Source of the DNA: Spinellus fusiger
Lineage: Eukaryota > Mucoromycota > Mucoromycetes > Mucorales > Phycomycetaceae
Direction of reading: 5' to 3'
Assembly: GCA_025094145.1 (NCBI GenBank)
Contig: JALLLS010000137.1
Span: forward strand, 1 to 54,855
Length of the DNA stretch: 54,855 nt
The notes beneath the pieces are model-generated. The model was given only the letters and a program-made list of their open reading frames with translations. It ran no database searches and was not told the DNA's origin. Made by a program: the position numbers and the translations under genes. This document shows, piece after piece, positions 11,700-23,592 of this stretch (its first letter is position 1; each line of letters starts with the position of its first letter).

Positions 11700-13038
11700 T
11701 TATCGATACTTTTGCAGAAATGTCTCTGTGAAAGAAGACTGCTTAGGAAGAATGATAAAACTAGGAATACCATTGGCCACCACATACTGCTCTAGAGATA
11801 GGATCTTACGTAGTGTGTGCTTCTTGCCAATCTTAATTAGCTTTGGCTTGGAGGATTGGGTATTCTCAAAGTACACATCGAGATCCTCAGGAACATAGCT
11901 GTGACTGGCATCCCATGGTGCAGGCTGTTCAAAGATCACTTCCAAGTGATCCATAAAAGTACTGTCTTCATGACACGACTCCAAAAAGTCGCTCTCTTTG
12001 TGCTCAGGGTACAGGAAGAACACTGGCCAAGAAACAACATCTTGTTCTGCATCATAAACAATCTTGGCATTGGCATGGACTTCTTTATCTGTGACGACAA
12101 TGCTGATCTTTCGCTGTGTCAGGGCCTTTTCCAGATCCTCCTTTGTCTTTTTAGCCTTTTGCTCTCTCTCTTCTTTCTCCTGCTGCTGCTTGGCTGCCAC
12201 AGCACGACGCTGGCCGCACTGCTCTCTCAGACCCATTACAGGTGCGTTGGTAGGATCCACAAGGAGGGCGTGTTCACAGCAGTCATAGGCTTCATCCAGT
12301 CGCTCTAGACTAAGAAGAGCCCGGGCAGATCGGTAGAGCGCCTTGACATTGCGAGGATTCAGTTCCAAGCACTTTGCACAGTCACGAATAGCACGTCCCA
12401 AATTCCCTATTCACCCTCCCCCACCCAAAAAAAATAAAAAGTACGTTCTTTGTGGATGAGATGAAGTGTGTGTGTGTGTGTGTGTTTTTTAAAATAATAA
12501 TAAAAATAAAAATAAAAAAGGACCCCCTTTCTCTAGTGATATACATTGACTTGCAGTGACATGATAATGTAGTCATAAAAGAAAGAAAAAAGAAAAAAGT
12601 GTTATTACCCATTTCAAGATTCACAGCGGCTCTGTTGGCATAACAGGCTTCTATTAGCTTCATATCACTGCACTGAGTATCAATGGCCTTTGTATAGTAG
12701 TCAACGGCATTTTTGTAATGGGCTTTTCCTCCTTTAAAGCAGTCGTTGCCTTGGTTCTTGAAATTCTCAGCAATTTCTAAACCGCAGTGTCAAAGTCACA
12801 GTGCTCTTTCTTCATCAAAGGAGTCCTCTCGAGTAGGTGTGACGTGCAAAAGCAGCAAGAACAACATACCTTCGGGTGTGCCATCATACACAAGAGACTG
12901 GATAGCCTCGAGAGTGATGTTGTCTTCGTCGGGTAAATGAGACATAAACAGAGGGACTTTGGCGAGTTCTCTGTCCAGGTCATTAAAGTCCATGGTGAAC
13001 TCTGTCTTTGTGGGAGTGGGTCCATGCACGCCTGCCAT
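11700..13038 (-). CDS. CNS1: CNS1/TTC4-type TPR co-chaperone of Hsp90
   Basis: Cytosolic co-chaperone that binds Hsp90/Hsp70 C-termini through TPRs; yeast Cns1 is essential and linked to translation elongation. Exons 13038-12870, 12776-12609, 12406-11700 give 347 residues. The start MAGVHGPTPTKTEFTMD is preceded by a pyrimidine-rich leader. TPR1 begins IAENFKNQGNDCFKGGKAHY (clamp-type K and N), TPR2 includes LIEACYANRAAVNLEMGN, and TPR3 is RAIRDCAKCLELNPRNVKAL. After a charged linker comes the Cns1/TTC4 wheel domain, with WPVFFLYPEHKESDFLESCH and PWDASHSYVPEDLDVYFE and the end GIPSFIILPKQS. The gene is divergent from the scramblase gene with 253 bp between starts. Confidence 0.93.
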
Positions 13039-13212
13039 TGTAAAGAAGAAGAAGAGAAAGGGAGGAGGAGGATAAGAGAGGAAACTCACACTGGATTCTA
13101 AAGAGAACAAAGAGGAATAGATAAGCCACAGTTTTCGTCACTTTCTACTGATAAGATCTTTTGAGGCTCTTTCGATGCAAGACACAAGAAGGGTGTCTAC
13201 ATATAAGAAGAG

Positions 13213-13243
<31 letters not shown>

Positions 13244-13291
13244 ACGTTTCTTTACCTGTGTTATTGAGACTGTCTTTGTTATTGAGTTATT
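13039..13291. promoter_or_regulatory. Short divergent promoter, CNS1 / scramblase
   Basis: 253 bp separate the two start codons, so both promoters must lie here. A short GT tract plus GA tract sits at 13212-13242. No obvious TATA box is seen for either side. Confidence 0.5.
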
Positions 13292-15149
13292 ATGCACCGA
13301 GCCACTAGACCCCTTGGCCTCTTACCATGGAGAACATGCTTAACACGGCTCACTCCTCCACTGCCCTTGCGTACTTTGTCCACAGCCGTAGTGCACTACT
13401 CATCACTAAGAAGTATTCGTTCCTCGGGTAAGATACCTATTCTGCTCTATTCTGCTCTATTCCATCCGTCTATCAACTCCAGTGGGTCTCTGGTGACTTA
13501 TCTCTTCATGTTCTATCTTATGATACAGGCCTTAGAAGCCGTATCCCAAGATACCATGGTGCTGGAGTGAAGCAGACCATAGCAAAAGAGGAACAAATAA
13601 AACCCATAGAGAGTCCCTTGGTAGCCGTGCCAGCACCTGTGCCAGAAGAGAGTGATATTCCATCTCCAGCCAGTGTACCCGTGCATGTCCCTACACCAGA
13701 ACACTCAGTTGTGGATCCTGCTTCACAGGGGGCGCTTGTGCTGACACAGCCTGCACTTGTAGTAGGAAGAGAGTTGGAAATGTTGAATGTGTTTTTGGTA
13801 GGTGGTGCTCTTTTATTACTATTACTATTACAATTACAATTACTATTACAATCACAATTATTATTACTATGACTATGACTATTATCTATATGAAGAAGAA
13901 TAACAATACTCTCTGTAGGGATATGAACAAGCCAATAAGTATAAGATCATGGATTCACATGGGAATATCGTGGGTTATATAGCAGAGGAAGATGGGCTTG
14001 GCAAATCTCTTTCTCGACAATTACTAAGAACTCACCGGCGTCTCAATGCTACGGTGATGACAGCAGAAGGGGATGTCCTGTTCAAGGTAATTTATACGCT
14101 ACAGAGTACATGCTATCTACAAGAGCTTTCCTACTTATACTCTTGCTTGAGAGAATAGATTGTTCGTCCATTTTCATGGGTCAACAGTCGTATCTTTATT
14201 TCTACAGCAGAGGATGTAGAGATTGGAGAAGTACAGCAGCAATGGCATTTATTGAGAAGAAAGTATGACTTGTTTACAGGGTAAGGGTGTTGTCTTTTGC
14301 TTACCCACAGACCACTTACACACTTGTTCGGACAGCACCCAACAGTTTGCTACCATCGACACACCTTTTCTTGGATGGGATTTTAAATTGCAAGACCAGG
14401 AAGGCGGCGTGTTGGGCAATGTAGACAGGAACTTTGTAGGATTTGCTAGAGAGGTAAGCACACTATCAAGGTGGATTCTACAGGAGAAAAGGGAGGGAGG
14501 AGAAAAGGGAGCCAAGTGCTCTCTTTCTATTCCATTCCATTCTACTTATACTATAAAAGGGAAGAAAATAAGGCTCATCCTTCTGCTATTCCTTTTTGCT
14601 ATCCTTAAGATATTTACGGACTCTGGCCAATATGTGCTAAGAATGGATGCAGCACAGGGCAACGCAAGAGGAATGACACTGGACGAGCGTGCAGTGACGC
14701 TTGCCTGTGCTATTTCCATTGATTTTGACTATTTTTCACGGCATTCTTCCCATGGGTAGGTTGCTATGCCAACAAATGTCGTGGTAGGCGATGGATGGCC
14801 ACTGTACTAATATTGATAACACCCTATTGATAACAACAACACTATGTGCAGTGGTGGAGGATTCCTTCCATTTCCCATGTTTGGAATGGGCGGAGGCGAG
14901 AACAGACAAGACACACAAGATCCCTCCAGCCCAGCAGCAACAGCAGGCCCAACAGACACTGGCGCAAGTACTATAGGCATGGGTGGGATAAACCCCCCTT
15001 CTGCAAATACGCCTCCGCCCCAGTCGGGCAGTACTACAAATGAATATGGAGATACGTGGTTGAGTGATGAACAGGCGGGCCTCCATAGCCCTGAGGACTT
15101 CATAGGTGGCTTTTTTAATGGGCTCAAGGACTTTTTCGATGATGAATAG
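13292..15149 (+). CDS. AIM25: Phospholipid scramblase (Aim25/PLSCR family), probably mitochondrial
   Basis: A PLSCR-family protein; these beta-barrel proteins are linked to phospholipid movement and, in fungi, to mitochondria. Seven exons: 13292-13427, 13529-13797, 13919-14086, 14159-14280, 14336-14453, 14610-14755, 14852-15149, with phases closing to 418 residues. The N-terminus (MHRATRPLGLLPWRTCLTRL) is basic and amphipathic, a good mitochondrial presequence. The scramblase core runs from VVGRELEMLNVF through YKIMDSHGNIVGYIAEED, QFATIDTPFLGWDFKLQDQ and ARGMTLDERAVTLACAISID. After the core helix the tail is Gly/Pro-rich (SGGGFLPFPMFGMGGG) and ends acidic, EDFIGGFFNGLKDFFDDE. The proline-rich linker PVPEESDIPSPASVP lies between presequence and core. 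Symbol is by homology to yeast. Confidence 0.9.
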
Positions 15150-15602
15150 AGCTCCTTTTTCTGCTGCTATTCCACAATGGACAAGTGTGGTATAGAAATG
15201 ATGAGGAAGAAACAGTAATAAATAATAATAAATAGCGAGTGAACAAGTGCGTGTGCTGAGTTGCCATCTTAACTATGGATCGGAGCCTATGCAAAGAACA
15301 GACCTTGAAGAGAAACCTACCTGTCTGTGATTCACCATGCATACTTTTCTATTGGTCAAAATATCATTACTGTCGACCAACATAAACAAATAGACGAATA
15401 TGAGGCGGACTCATATTACAACACCCTCTTCTTCTTCTTTCTTATAGTAACAAAGAGTAGCACATTAATTTTTTTTTATTATTATTACTATTATTACTAT
15501 TATTACTATTATTATTATTGCTACCATTATCATTATGAGTATTGTCATCAACAGTGGAAATAGTAAAGTATTCGTCATCCACTGTGCATATTCTTATCCT
15601 CT
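15150..15602. other. Intergenic region with TAT/TAC triplet repeat
   Basis: 453 bp between the scramblase stop and the HMG-box gene. It contains an ATT/ACT triplet microsatellite at about 15470-15535. No supported gene; it must hold the scramblase terminator and the HMG gene promoter. Confidence 0.6.
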
Positions 15603-16710
15603 ATGCTTCTCCCAGATAGCCAACTAGAAGAGAAGTATCTCGAGCTCAAATCTCAAGTACAAGAGGCGTTAAGAGTAAGTAGAGAGAGAAAAAAAAGAGA
15701 GAAAAAAGAACCGCTGTTTTGTACTCTCGTCACTGAGATTCTACTCGTCCACCCACTTTTTATTATTTCTTTTAGCGCCAAGATATGCTACGAACACATC
15801 TCAAGGGAACACAGCACCAGGTAAGAAGACTAAGAAGCGAGAAAGAGTAAGTATTACACTTGATGTAATTATCAGCTGTTAAGGCATCTTCAGGGGAAGA
15901 AGGGTCAATGTGTTGCTAGGTAGATGGATAGAGAAGAGGAGTATCTACATATAAGATATAGACGATAGACGATAGACGATAGAACATGATCTATAGAACA
16001 TGATCCTGCACCAACCACTCATCCACTCCCTATAGTTGTTTACTAGAAATCATAGAAAAGAACAGAGGTCTCTCCAACGACCCACAGGACTCTTCTGCTT
16101 CAGATCCAGAGTCCATCCACTCAGTAAGTCAAGATAGACACTTGTCAACCATCTGCAAGATATCTTTGCTCACCCATAATGGTATCAGCAGGTGTCTGTC
16201 TCTGCACATGAACACCACGAACACTATTCTCTCCATGCCAACACTACCCCCTCCCTTGAACCACAGAACAAACCCTCCAAAAAACGAATCCTAATAAAAG
16301 AAACAGTAGCCCAACCACCACGTACCAAGAAGAAGAAGGATCCAAATGCACCCAAGAGTCCTGGAAATCCATTCTTCCTGTACTGTCGCATGGAGAGAGA
16401 TCGTATCAAGGAAAGATCAGACCGTGAGATGAACTTGGGTGAGATCAGTCGTGTTCTTGGGCAAGAATGGAAGGCATTAGAGCCAAAGGAAAAGCAGGCA
16501 AGTTTGGATACAAAATGGGATTTTTTTCTTTGTTTTTCTTTTGCTGATGCTAAAGACATTGTTTAGAAATACCTCGACTTGTTCAAGAAAGAGTATGATA
16601 CTTATGAAGAAGCCCTAAAGACATATACAGCGTCAGTGGAAGCTGCTGTATCTGTAGACAATGAGGGATATCCTATAATATCTACAGGATTATCTGATAC
16701 GACTCTATAA
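15603..16710 (+). CDS. HMG-box chromatin protein resembling INO80 subunit Nhp10
   Basis: Probably a nuclear DNA-bending subunit of a chromatin remodeller. Five exons: 15603-15674, 15776-15846, 16036-16123, 16192-16497, 16567-16710; phases close to 226 residues. The N-terminal part is a coiled coil (SQLEEKYLELKSQVQEALRR, then VRRLRSEKDCLLEIIEKN). One HMG box follows a basic stretch (RTKKKKDPNAPKSPGNPFFL): YCRMERDRIKER, then ISRVLGQEWKALEPKEKQ, then KYLDLFKKEYDTYEEALKTY. The last intron splits the box after KEKQ and uses a GC donor (CAG|GCAAGT ... TTTAG); without splicing the frame stops at 16566 and the box loses its third helix. The coiled coil plus single box order is that of Nhp10, but a different HMG-box protein is possible. 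Confidence 0.87.
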
Positions 16711-17132
16711 TCCACCAAAAAGAGATGAAAATAGAGAGAGAGAAGAATGAAAGAAATAGGCACCTTTTTTTTTAATATATTTTTATTTTCTTGACAGAAA
16801 AAAAAAGAAAAAAAAAGGCCTTGTTTTAATAGTAATAATAACCATAACAATAATAAATATAAATATATAAAACAGTAGTCTTTCTATGCATAGAAAAAGA
16901 CACACAAACGGGTATATTTCCAGACAAATCAGGGTCAAAATACGACACATGAATTAACCATTAGAAATGAGAAGAATGCCTCTCTAATGTAGCAAGAGTT
17001 GCCCTCTTCAACCCATGCACAAGTTAAAAAAAAATAAAGAAAAAATAAAGAAAAAATAAACAGCAGTCCTTCCACTCGATCACTACCTGTTTCTCTTTCT
17101 CTTTTATAAGTCTATTCTTTAGTTTATTTTCT
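16711..17132. other. AT-rich intergenic region
   Basis: 422 bp, mostly A/T runs, with three copies of AAAAAATAAAG-like units at 17030-17060. No gene seen. Confidence 0.6.
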
Positions 17133-18851
17133 ATGCTATCACTTGCTACTGTACGCATGACTCGTCCTTCTCTAGGCTTCAAGCGCTGTTTCCATGCCTT
17201 GTCTAATGCAAAGGAATTTGTGTACTCTCCACAAGTAAAGGCGGCTCTTTCTCAACACCGTCCTGTAGTTGCGCTAGAATCAACTATCATTAGCCACGGT
17301 AATACTTTCTCTTGGGATAAAACTTAAAGAAAGAGAGAATAACAAAGATAGGACCAAATGAAAATAATAAAATAATAATAAAATAATAATAAAATAAAAT
17401 AAAATAAAAATAAAAATAAAAATAAAATAATAAAATAATAAAATAATAAAATAAAAACAGGGATGCCTTATCCACAAAATGTGGAGACAGCAACTCAGGT
17501 AGAGACAATTATCCGTGAGCAAGGGGCTACACCAGCAACGATTGCTCTTTTTGACGGCAGGGTCCATATTGGTATGTTCCATTGGAGTGTCTATGAATGA
17601 GAACAAAGTAGAGGGATTCACAAGTGGATGAATATTAGGTCTTACTCGGGAGGAATTGGAGAGACTTGGGAAGTATGGTACTCAAGCACAAAAGACATCT
17701 CGGCGGGATTTGCCAACTGTACTTGCAAAGGTAGATTGGATGCCCACATATAAGAAATAAGAAATAAGAAATAAGAGAGACTAATGAACAAAGGGTTGTG
17801 TGGGGGCTACCACAGTAGCAAGCACTATGTTTTTGGCTCGTTCTGCGGGTATTCCTGTCTTTGTAACAGGTGGTATTGGCGGTGTTCATCGTGGTGCTGA
17901 TCAATGTAAGGCAGTTTCATCTAGCACCAACAGAGAGTGTATCTGCCTTGAAAAAAGAAAAAGAAAGACTAATCCACTGGCTATTCTGTCTATTTCATTT
18001 CTAGCCTTTGATATCAGTGCTGATCTTATGGAATTGGGAAAGACATCAGTAGCTGTAGTATGTGCTGGTGTAAAGAGTATTCTTGACATTGAGAAAACAC
18101 TTGAGGTGTTGGTAAGAAAGAAAAAGAAGAAAAAAGTAACATAGCATCAAGCTCATCCTATCCCATCTTCTGTCTTGCATTTTAAAAGGAGACGCAGGGT
18201 GTTACTGTAGCTACTGTGGGTGGGAGTCAGGCATTCCCTGCATTTTATACTCCCGAGAGTGGATTCAAGGTAGGAGAGTACACAGTAAGATGGAAATAAC
18301 CTCCCTCTAGAGCCCTTGTCAAGTGCAAAATGAAAAGGAAGCTGCCAGTATTATCTGTAAGTAAACAGTAAACATAAAAAGAACAGAAACAGGGGGTCAT
18401 ACTCATCACTCCATCCAAACACTCCACAGTGGCCAACCATCGTCTTGATCTTGGCAGTGGTATGGTATTTGCTGTTCCTATTCCCAAGGAACATGCAGCC
18501 AATGCCAGAGACATTCAAATAGCTATTGATACTGCTGTTGCAGAAGCAAGGTAAGAAGAAAGAAGCAGGAAACCATCTTAAATTCAATAGGGCCAACGGT
18601 GTTACTGGTAAAGAAGAGACTCCTTTTCTATTGAAGCGTATTGCTGAATTGACAAAGGGTGAATCTCTTGCTGCTAGTAAGTCAGAAATAGATTAGGAAT
18701 GAAATAGAGTGACTAATAGGAGGGTGATGAACTACTTGTATGCTGTTACTCTACTCTTTCTTTAGATATTGCCTTGGTAAAGAACAATGCAGTGATTGGA
18801 GGAAGAATTGCAGTGGAATTGGCAGCTTTAAAAGCAAAGCAGGGCCAATAA
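17133..18851 (+). CDS. Pseudouridine-5'-phosphate glycosidase (PsuG / IndA family)
   Basis: Cleaves pseudouridine 5'-phosphate to uracil and ribose 5-phosphate. Ten exons: 17133-17298, 17461-17571, 17639-17730, 17794-17905, 18005-18111, 18189-18269, 18311-18356, 18430-18550, 18591-18676, 18766-18851; all phases agree and give 335 residues. Family motifs: [106 protein letters not shown] and [14 protein letters not shown]. The first 25 residues are basic and Ser/Phe-rich ([18 protein letters not shown]), suggesting a mitochondrial presequence; an internal ATG at 17157 is an alternative start. The protein ends after the glycosidase domain, so there is no fused PfkB pseudouridine kinase, and none is nearby. 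Intron 1 is an A/T microsatellite. Confidence 0.93.
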
Positions 18852-19003
18852 ATACACCCTTACTACAGTTGAATAGTAAAGTGTTTAATGGAGAAAGGTA
18901 TAATATATAACAGAGCAGAGTGCTTAATTCAAAATAATAAACATGATAAATATCACCACACTGCTTCATGAGGGAAGTAGAGTGGGTGGAAGGCATTGAT
19001 CTA

Positions 19004-21172
19004 TCAAGCCTCATCAGGGTCAAGTCTTTCTAAAGCTAAAACAACATCTCTCCAAATCTGAGCACCCTATATACACAACACATGCATTAAGAATACAAAA
19101 AGAAAAGGAAGAGATTTTTGTTGTATGGATTTACCTGTTGATAAAACTCCACCTTGCCAGTGGTGTATTTCTTAAGCGCCTCATGCATCTCAATTGATTT
19201 GCTCTGTGTGAAGAAAGTGTCTTCTTTCTTCACTTGATCTGAAAAAGCAAAAGAAACTTCATGGGCCTGTTTCTTGGCCTCTTTTAATTCAGAAAGACGC
19301 TCATCCAAGCGCATCACTTTTTCACGCTTCATTTTGTCCGTGTCTGCGCCTCGTACTTCATTGATCTTTCCTGTGAAATAGCCTGTGAGGTTATAGGAAT
19401 TATCACCTAATCTTGGATTAATTAACTTTTCTCTCTCTTTCATGGTAGAATGGATGTATTCTGTTAATTCCTCAACATCCAACTGCTTCTGATCCCTCAG
19501 TTTCAAAACTCCTTTAAGCACACTGTAGTAAGCCATGTAGTCATGAATCTCTCCTAGCCAATCACCATCACTTGCTGTCTATGCATGTCCAACCCTACGG
19601 ATAAGAACTCCTGTGTATCTCACTACCACTGACTCACCATGGCTTTTATGTTGTGGGCATATTGATTGACACTTGATGCGAATTGATCCAATGTAGGCTT
19701 CATGGTCGTCTCTAATTCACCCAATCCACGAATGCTTGTAGCAAATTCCTCATAATCACTGTGAAGATCTAATAACAATCAATGGATGAACAGAGTAGCC
19801 ATGAGCCTACAAGCACTCGTATTGCTTATACTCTACCCTCTGTTCGCTTATGAGAGCGTAAAAGTGTCTTCTCAAGCAAGTCCAGGTTCTCCTCCATACG
19901 CTCAATGCGCTCCTTCATCTCAACAAACCGTTCTTCTGGTTTCTTTAGTTTAGAAAAGGCATTGAGAAGAGAGTCTCCTAATGTGTCTATCATTGTCTCT
20001 TGACTTTCACGTAATGTTCGTGCAGACACATCGTTCTAAAATTCAAGTCAGCAAAGACAAAGACAAAGACAAAGATGGGGCTCACAAACTCATTGGATTC
20101 TAAAAACATGGTAAAGAATTGGGCTTTTCCCAGGATAGGATGCCATGCAATTCTCTGCAGGAAGCGTTGAAGGCTGTCCAATGACACAATAGAAGGTAAG
20201 TGTCAAATGTCAATGGATATGGATATGGATATGGATACCTCATTCTTCGTTTCTCAATAAACCCTGCCCCAAAACGATCTCCTTTGACATAGCCTGATGG
20301 GATACATAAGAGATGTAAGTGACATGTTGGCTAAGATGGCCTATCCACTGATCATTCCAGCGACTCTCTCTCTCTCTTTCTCTCTTTACCCATACGATGT
20401 TTATCAGGCAGAGGCGGTACAAAACAGGCGGGATAGTGTGCATAAAGTACATTGCGCAGCCATACAAAATCCTGGAAACGCCGTCGCACCAGTTGTTTCT
20501 ATTGTAAAATATCATGAAAAGAGCATAAAAGAAAAACATGTCAGCAAACCCTTCTTTATAAAAAAGAGAGAGTAAGAATATGTGTATGTTGACAGCAAGA
20601 AAGAAGAAAACATTTTAAAAAGAATATTCTCCCTCTCTTTATATATATATATAATAAAAAACTTCTTTGACTTACACCAGAGACAATGCCATAGGATACA
20701 AATGTACCTTGTTGATAATCATTTTCTTTGCGTGGATCTGTCACGAGGACTTGTTGGAGAGAAACTCTTTTCTTATCCATTACTTCACTTATGGACTGTA
20801 TTTGATCATAAGAAGAGCCTGCCTCTGTTGTGTGGAGAGTAGCAGGCCTAGAGTCTAGCAGTGGATCTTCCGTAATATCAATGCTATGAGGTGTAAGCGT
20901 AGCAAGATTCTCCTTTATTGAGTAAAATGCCTGTCAATTCATGTCAATCTTTTCATTCTTTCCTGTTGCTTTTCTTCGCTTACATTATGATCAGGTGTGG
21001 TGCTGAGTGTCTTTAGTGAGCTTTCAAGTGGATCCACATCAAGGTTACTGTGGAGGGAGTCTGGTAGCGAACCTTCTAGGGTGTAGGGAGTCTGGTATTG
21101 ATGGTGAGAATTGTTCATTTCTACACCCTGTACGTCCCAATGAACACTATCAAATTCCTCAGTATCTGTCAT
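19004..21172 (-). CDS. SNX4: Sorting nexin SNX4/Atg24 (PX-BAR)
   Basis: Binds PI3P on endosomes through a PX domain and tubulates membranes through a BAR domain, for recycling and selective autophagy. Exons begin 21172-20984, 20930-20676, 20498-20390. The N-terminal acidic tail is followed by a PX domain: [60 protein letters not shown] and [20 protein letters not shown]. Then comes a long helical BAR region ([60 protein letters not shown]) and a last exon [20 protein letters not shown]. The segment between VSYGIVSG and KQLVRRRF is shorter than usual for PX domains, so a small exon may be missed near 20500-20676. It is convergent with the PsuG gene (152 bp between stops). Confidence 0.87.
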
Positions 21173-22940
21173 CTTCTAGTAGAAAGAAAGAAAAAGGGAG
21201 AGAAGCTGCCTTGCTGTAGAATTAGATATGTAAAGAAGAAAGGAAGAAGAGTGATTGGCAGGTAGAGGTGGGTGGGGTGAATTTTATTGCTGGTGGGTGG
21301 GTGGGTGAATAAAGTGCTTTGCTTCTTTGCGCTTCAGGCCAAAAGCGTCTGTGCATAGTAGAGACTAAGGACACCACTTTGATTCTCAGTGCAAGTTGCG
21401 TCACTCTCCACTCTCCTATTGATAGGTGACCAGAGTGTCTTGGGAATATCACAAGTAGAGGAAGTGTGCTTTGATGTCATTGGAGATAGGCATTAGCCCA
21501 AGAGAATTTAAAATAGTATACTTGGTGGAAATATAATAATTATCTTATCCAAGGAATTCTCATCTACCTTGGACTGTGCCTATACCTTAGGATAGAAGAA
21601 GAGAAAGAAAAATAATAATAGTATCTCTTTATTTCTCATAGTAGAAATGGGGTTGATTGATACTATTCATTGATGGTGGTAGGAGACAATCGCAGATAGA
21701 CCAAAGATAGTATCTATCCTACTCTTTCTCTAGTGTTTATGTTCATCTGGTCTTCTATAGAATTCTTTCTTTGTGTATAGATTGGTGGTAGCAAGACATT
21801 TCATAGATAAAATGATAGGTTACAAGTGATGAATTACAAGTGATGAATTACAAATGATGAATTACAAATGATGAATTACAAATGATAAAGTGTGAATTGA
21901 TATATTGATCAATATACTAGTCACTAGCTCAATAGAAACTTTATTTCTAAGGATCAATCATTCCATAGAATCCATTGTATTATGATGAATACAATAGATA
22001 CACATATACAAAGAACAGGGACATTGTTTCTCTGATAAAGTCAAAGAGAAAAGGGTCCAATGATGCATAGAGTATAGGACACTACACTGTCAAATGTCAT
22101 TCATGAACCATAGAAATAGAAAAACAGAGAGAAAAAGAAAGGAAAAAAGAAGAAGGAAAAAGACATTGGCGACAATAGAAACCAGAATAGGTGAATATCT
22201 TCATGTTTTTGCTTACTTTAAATGTACTTAAATAAAGGACTGCATTTGTCCTGCGTTGTACATGGGTGCATAATGTGTACTGGAGTTTCTACCTAAAGAG
22301 CACTACGGTTGAGTTTAGTAATTCGGATAGATCCTATCCATATACTTTATCACTATTGAAAAGATAAATAATGCATGAGTGCTGTGTGTAGTCTATGCAT
22401 ATACGTGGAGGTAGGTTGCATAAAACAGATCTAATTCATAGGAGTTGTTTTCAAAAGGGCAAGGCGCAGCTGTAATTGACTCAATTTGTCTCTCCTTCAT
22501 TTGAACTGTACAACAATCACAGAGACACTATTACAAAAGCTAAAGAAGTATATCTACTGTTGCAGTGGATCTATTCAACATTGTGGACACTGCTATTCTA
22601 TAGACTAATATTAATATGTTTGTTTGTTATTATTTTATTTTTGATACAGAAGAGAGAAAAGGACTATTAGGAAAAACAATAAAATGTATTGTATTCTATC
22701 ATAGCACAATAATGAAGAAGGTAATTTCTAGTTGACTCCTTCATCTTCAAATAGATTTTTGTATTAGTTATTGGGGTGTAAATTAAAGCGTAAAAAGTGT
22801 AGAAAGCGTGAATTTGTGCGATGAATGGAATAAATAGATTGTTTGTTTGTTTGTTTGTTTGTTGATGGGCTCACAGGTTCATTGGTTGCTGGACTGTTGG
22901 GCGGATAAAGCTATGCATTGGTTGGTCTGTAGACTTCAAT
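21173..22940. other. Intergenic region of about 1.8 kb
   Basis: Lies between the SNX4 start and the stop of the Kre9/Knh1-like gene. It holds the SNX4 promoter and a 14-bp minisatellite at 21819-21888. I see only short open frames without family similarity, including a hydrophobic one at about 22476-22670 that lacks an ATG at its beginning. A (TTTG)n tract is at 22840-22863. Confidence 0.5.
21819..21888. repeat. 14-bp minisatellite ATTACAARTGATGA, about 5 copies
   Basis: Five head-to-tail copies of a 14-mer; the first two carry G and the later ones A at the variable position, which suggests recent stepwise expansion. Confidence 0.9.
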
Positions 22941-23592
22941 TTACAACAAAAGAGTAGCCAAAGCAACAATCAAGAGAGCCATGAGAGATCGGACAGTGAG
23001 ATCGAGGCCGTTGCTGGAGGCAGCACTCTTGTTGAAGATGCTTCCACCAGAGAGAGTCTGACCAGGTGTGCTAGTAGCGGTGGCCTTAGCAAGAGAAGAA
23101 GTTGACACAGCAGGAGGGCGGACCTCAATGGGAATAGGAAGTTGGGTGTTGGTGGACACGTCAAAGAAGACAACCTTGTAGTTACCAGGCTTAATGGTAG
23201 AGGGAATATTAAAGTTGATGGAGTGCTCATAATAAGTCAAGTTGCCATCACGCTTGATAAATGCATCAGTCTTGGTCACATCAGCACTAGAAGAAATCAA
23301 TAGAGTATCATTGGAAGGCAGAATAGTAGGCTCCAATGTGATCTGCATAACGAGGGCTATTGAATGGACAGAAACAGTCAATAACATTGCAGTTATTTGG
23401 ATTCTCCTATAATAATTTACCTGAGCTATCTACATCTGAAAATAGGCGGTAAGTGCAAGGAAGAATTTGTCCAATAACATAAGGTCCATTGCTGACAGGG
23501 CTTGTAACATTGTAGTTTCGTGTGGGTGCTGTCAATTGAGCAGAGACACTCACGACACCCATCAGTAGAGGTAAGATTGCACTGAACTTCAT
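22941..23592 (-). CDS. Kre9/Knh1-like GPI-anchored cell-surface protein
   Basis: Probably a secreted wall or plasma-membrane protein linked to beta-glucan assembly, as proposed for the Kre9/Knh family. Two exons, 23592-23421 and 23356-22941, give 195 residues. MKFSAILPLLMGVVSVSAQ is a clear signal peptide with cleavage after VSA. The extracellular domain begins TAPTRNYNVTSPVSNGPYVI and continues ILPCTYRLFSDVDSSALVMQ and IPSTIKPGNYKVVFFDVST, a beta-sandwich pattern. A Ser/Thr/Ala-rich linker (STSSLAKATATSTPGQTLSG) precedes a final hydrophobic segment (SLMALLIVALATLLL) ending at the C-terminus, with Ser-Ser-Asn-Gly before it as a likely GPI attachment site. Predicted N-glycosylation sequons occur (NVT, NDT, NLT). 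Mature function is inferred. Confidence 0.83.

Noticed and set aside
11856..12308. 150-codon plus-strand frame
   Set aside because: Antisense shadow of the CNS1 C-terminal exon.
14736..15127. Minus-strand frames over the scramblase tail
   Set aside because: The plus strand has the phase-consistent scramblase exons; the minus frames mirror its Gly/Pro-rich tail.
21819..21888. Regularly spaced repeats as a possible CRISPR array
   Set aside because: Units are contiguous 14-mers without spacers, and the organism is a eukaryote.
22476..22670. Hydrophobic 64-codon frame as a small membrane protein
   Set aside because: It begins without ATG and lies in AT-rich DNA where hydrophobic chance frames are common.
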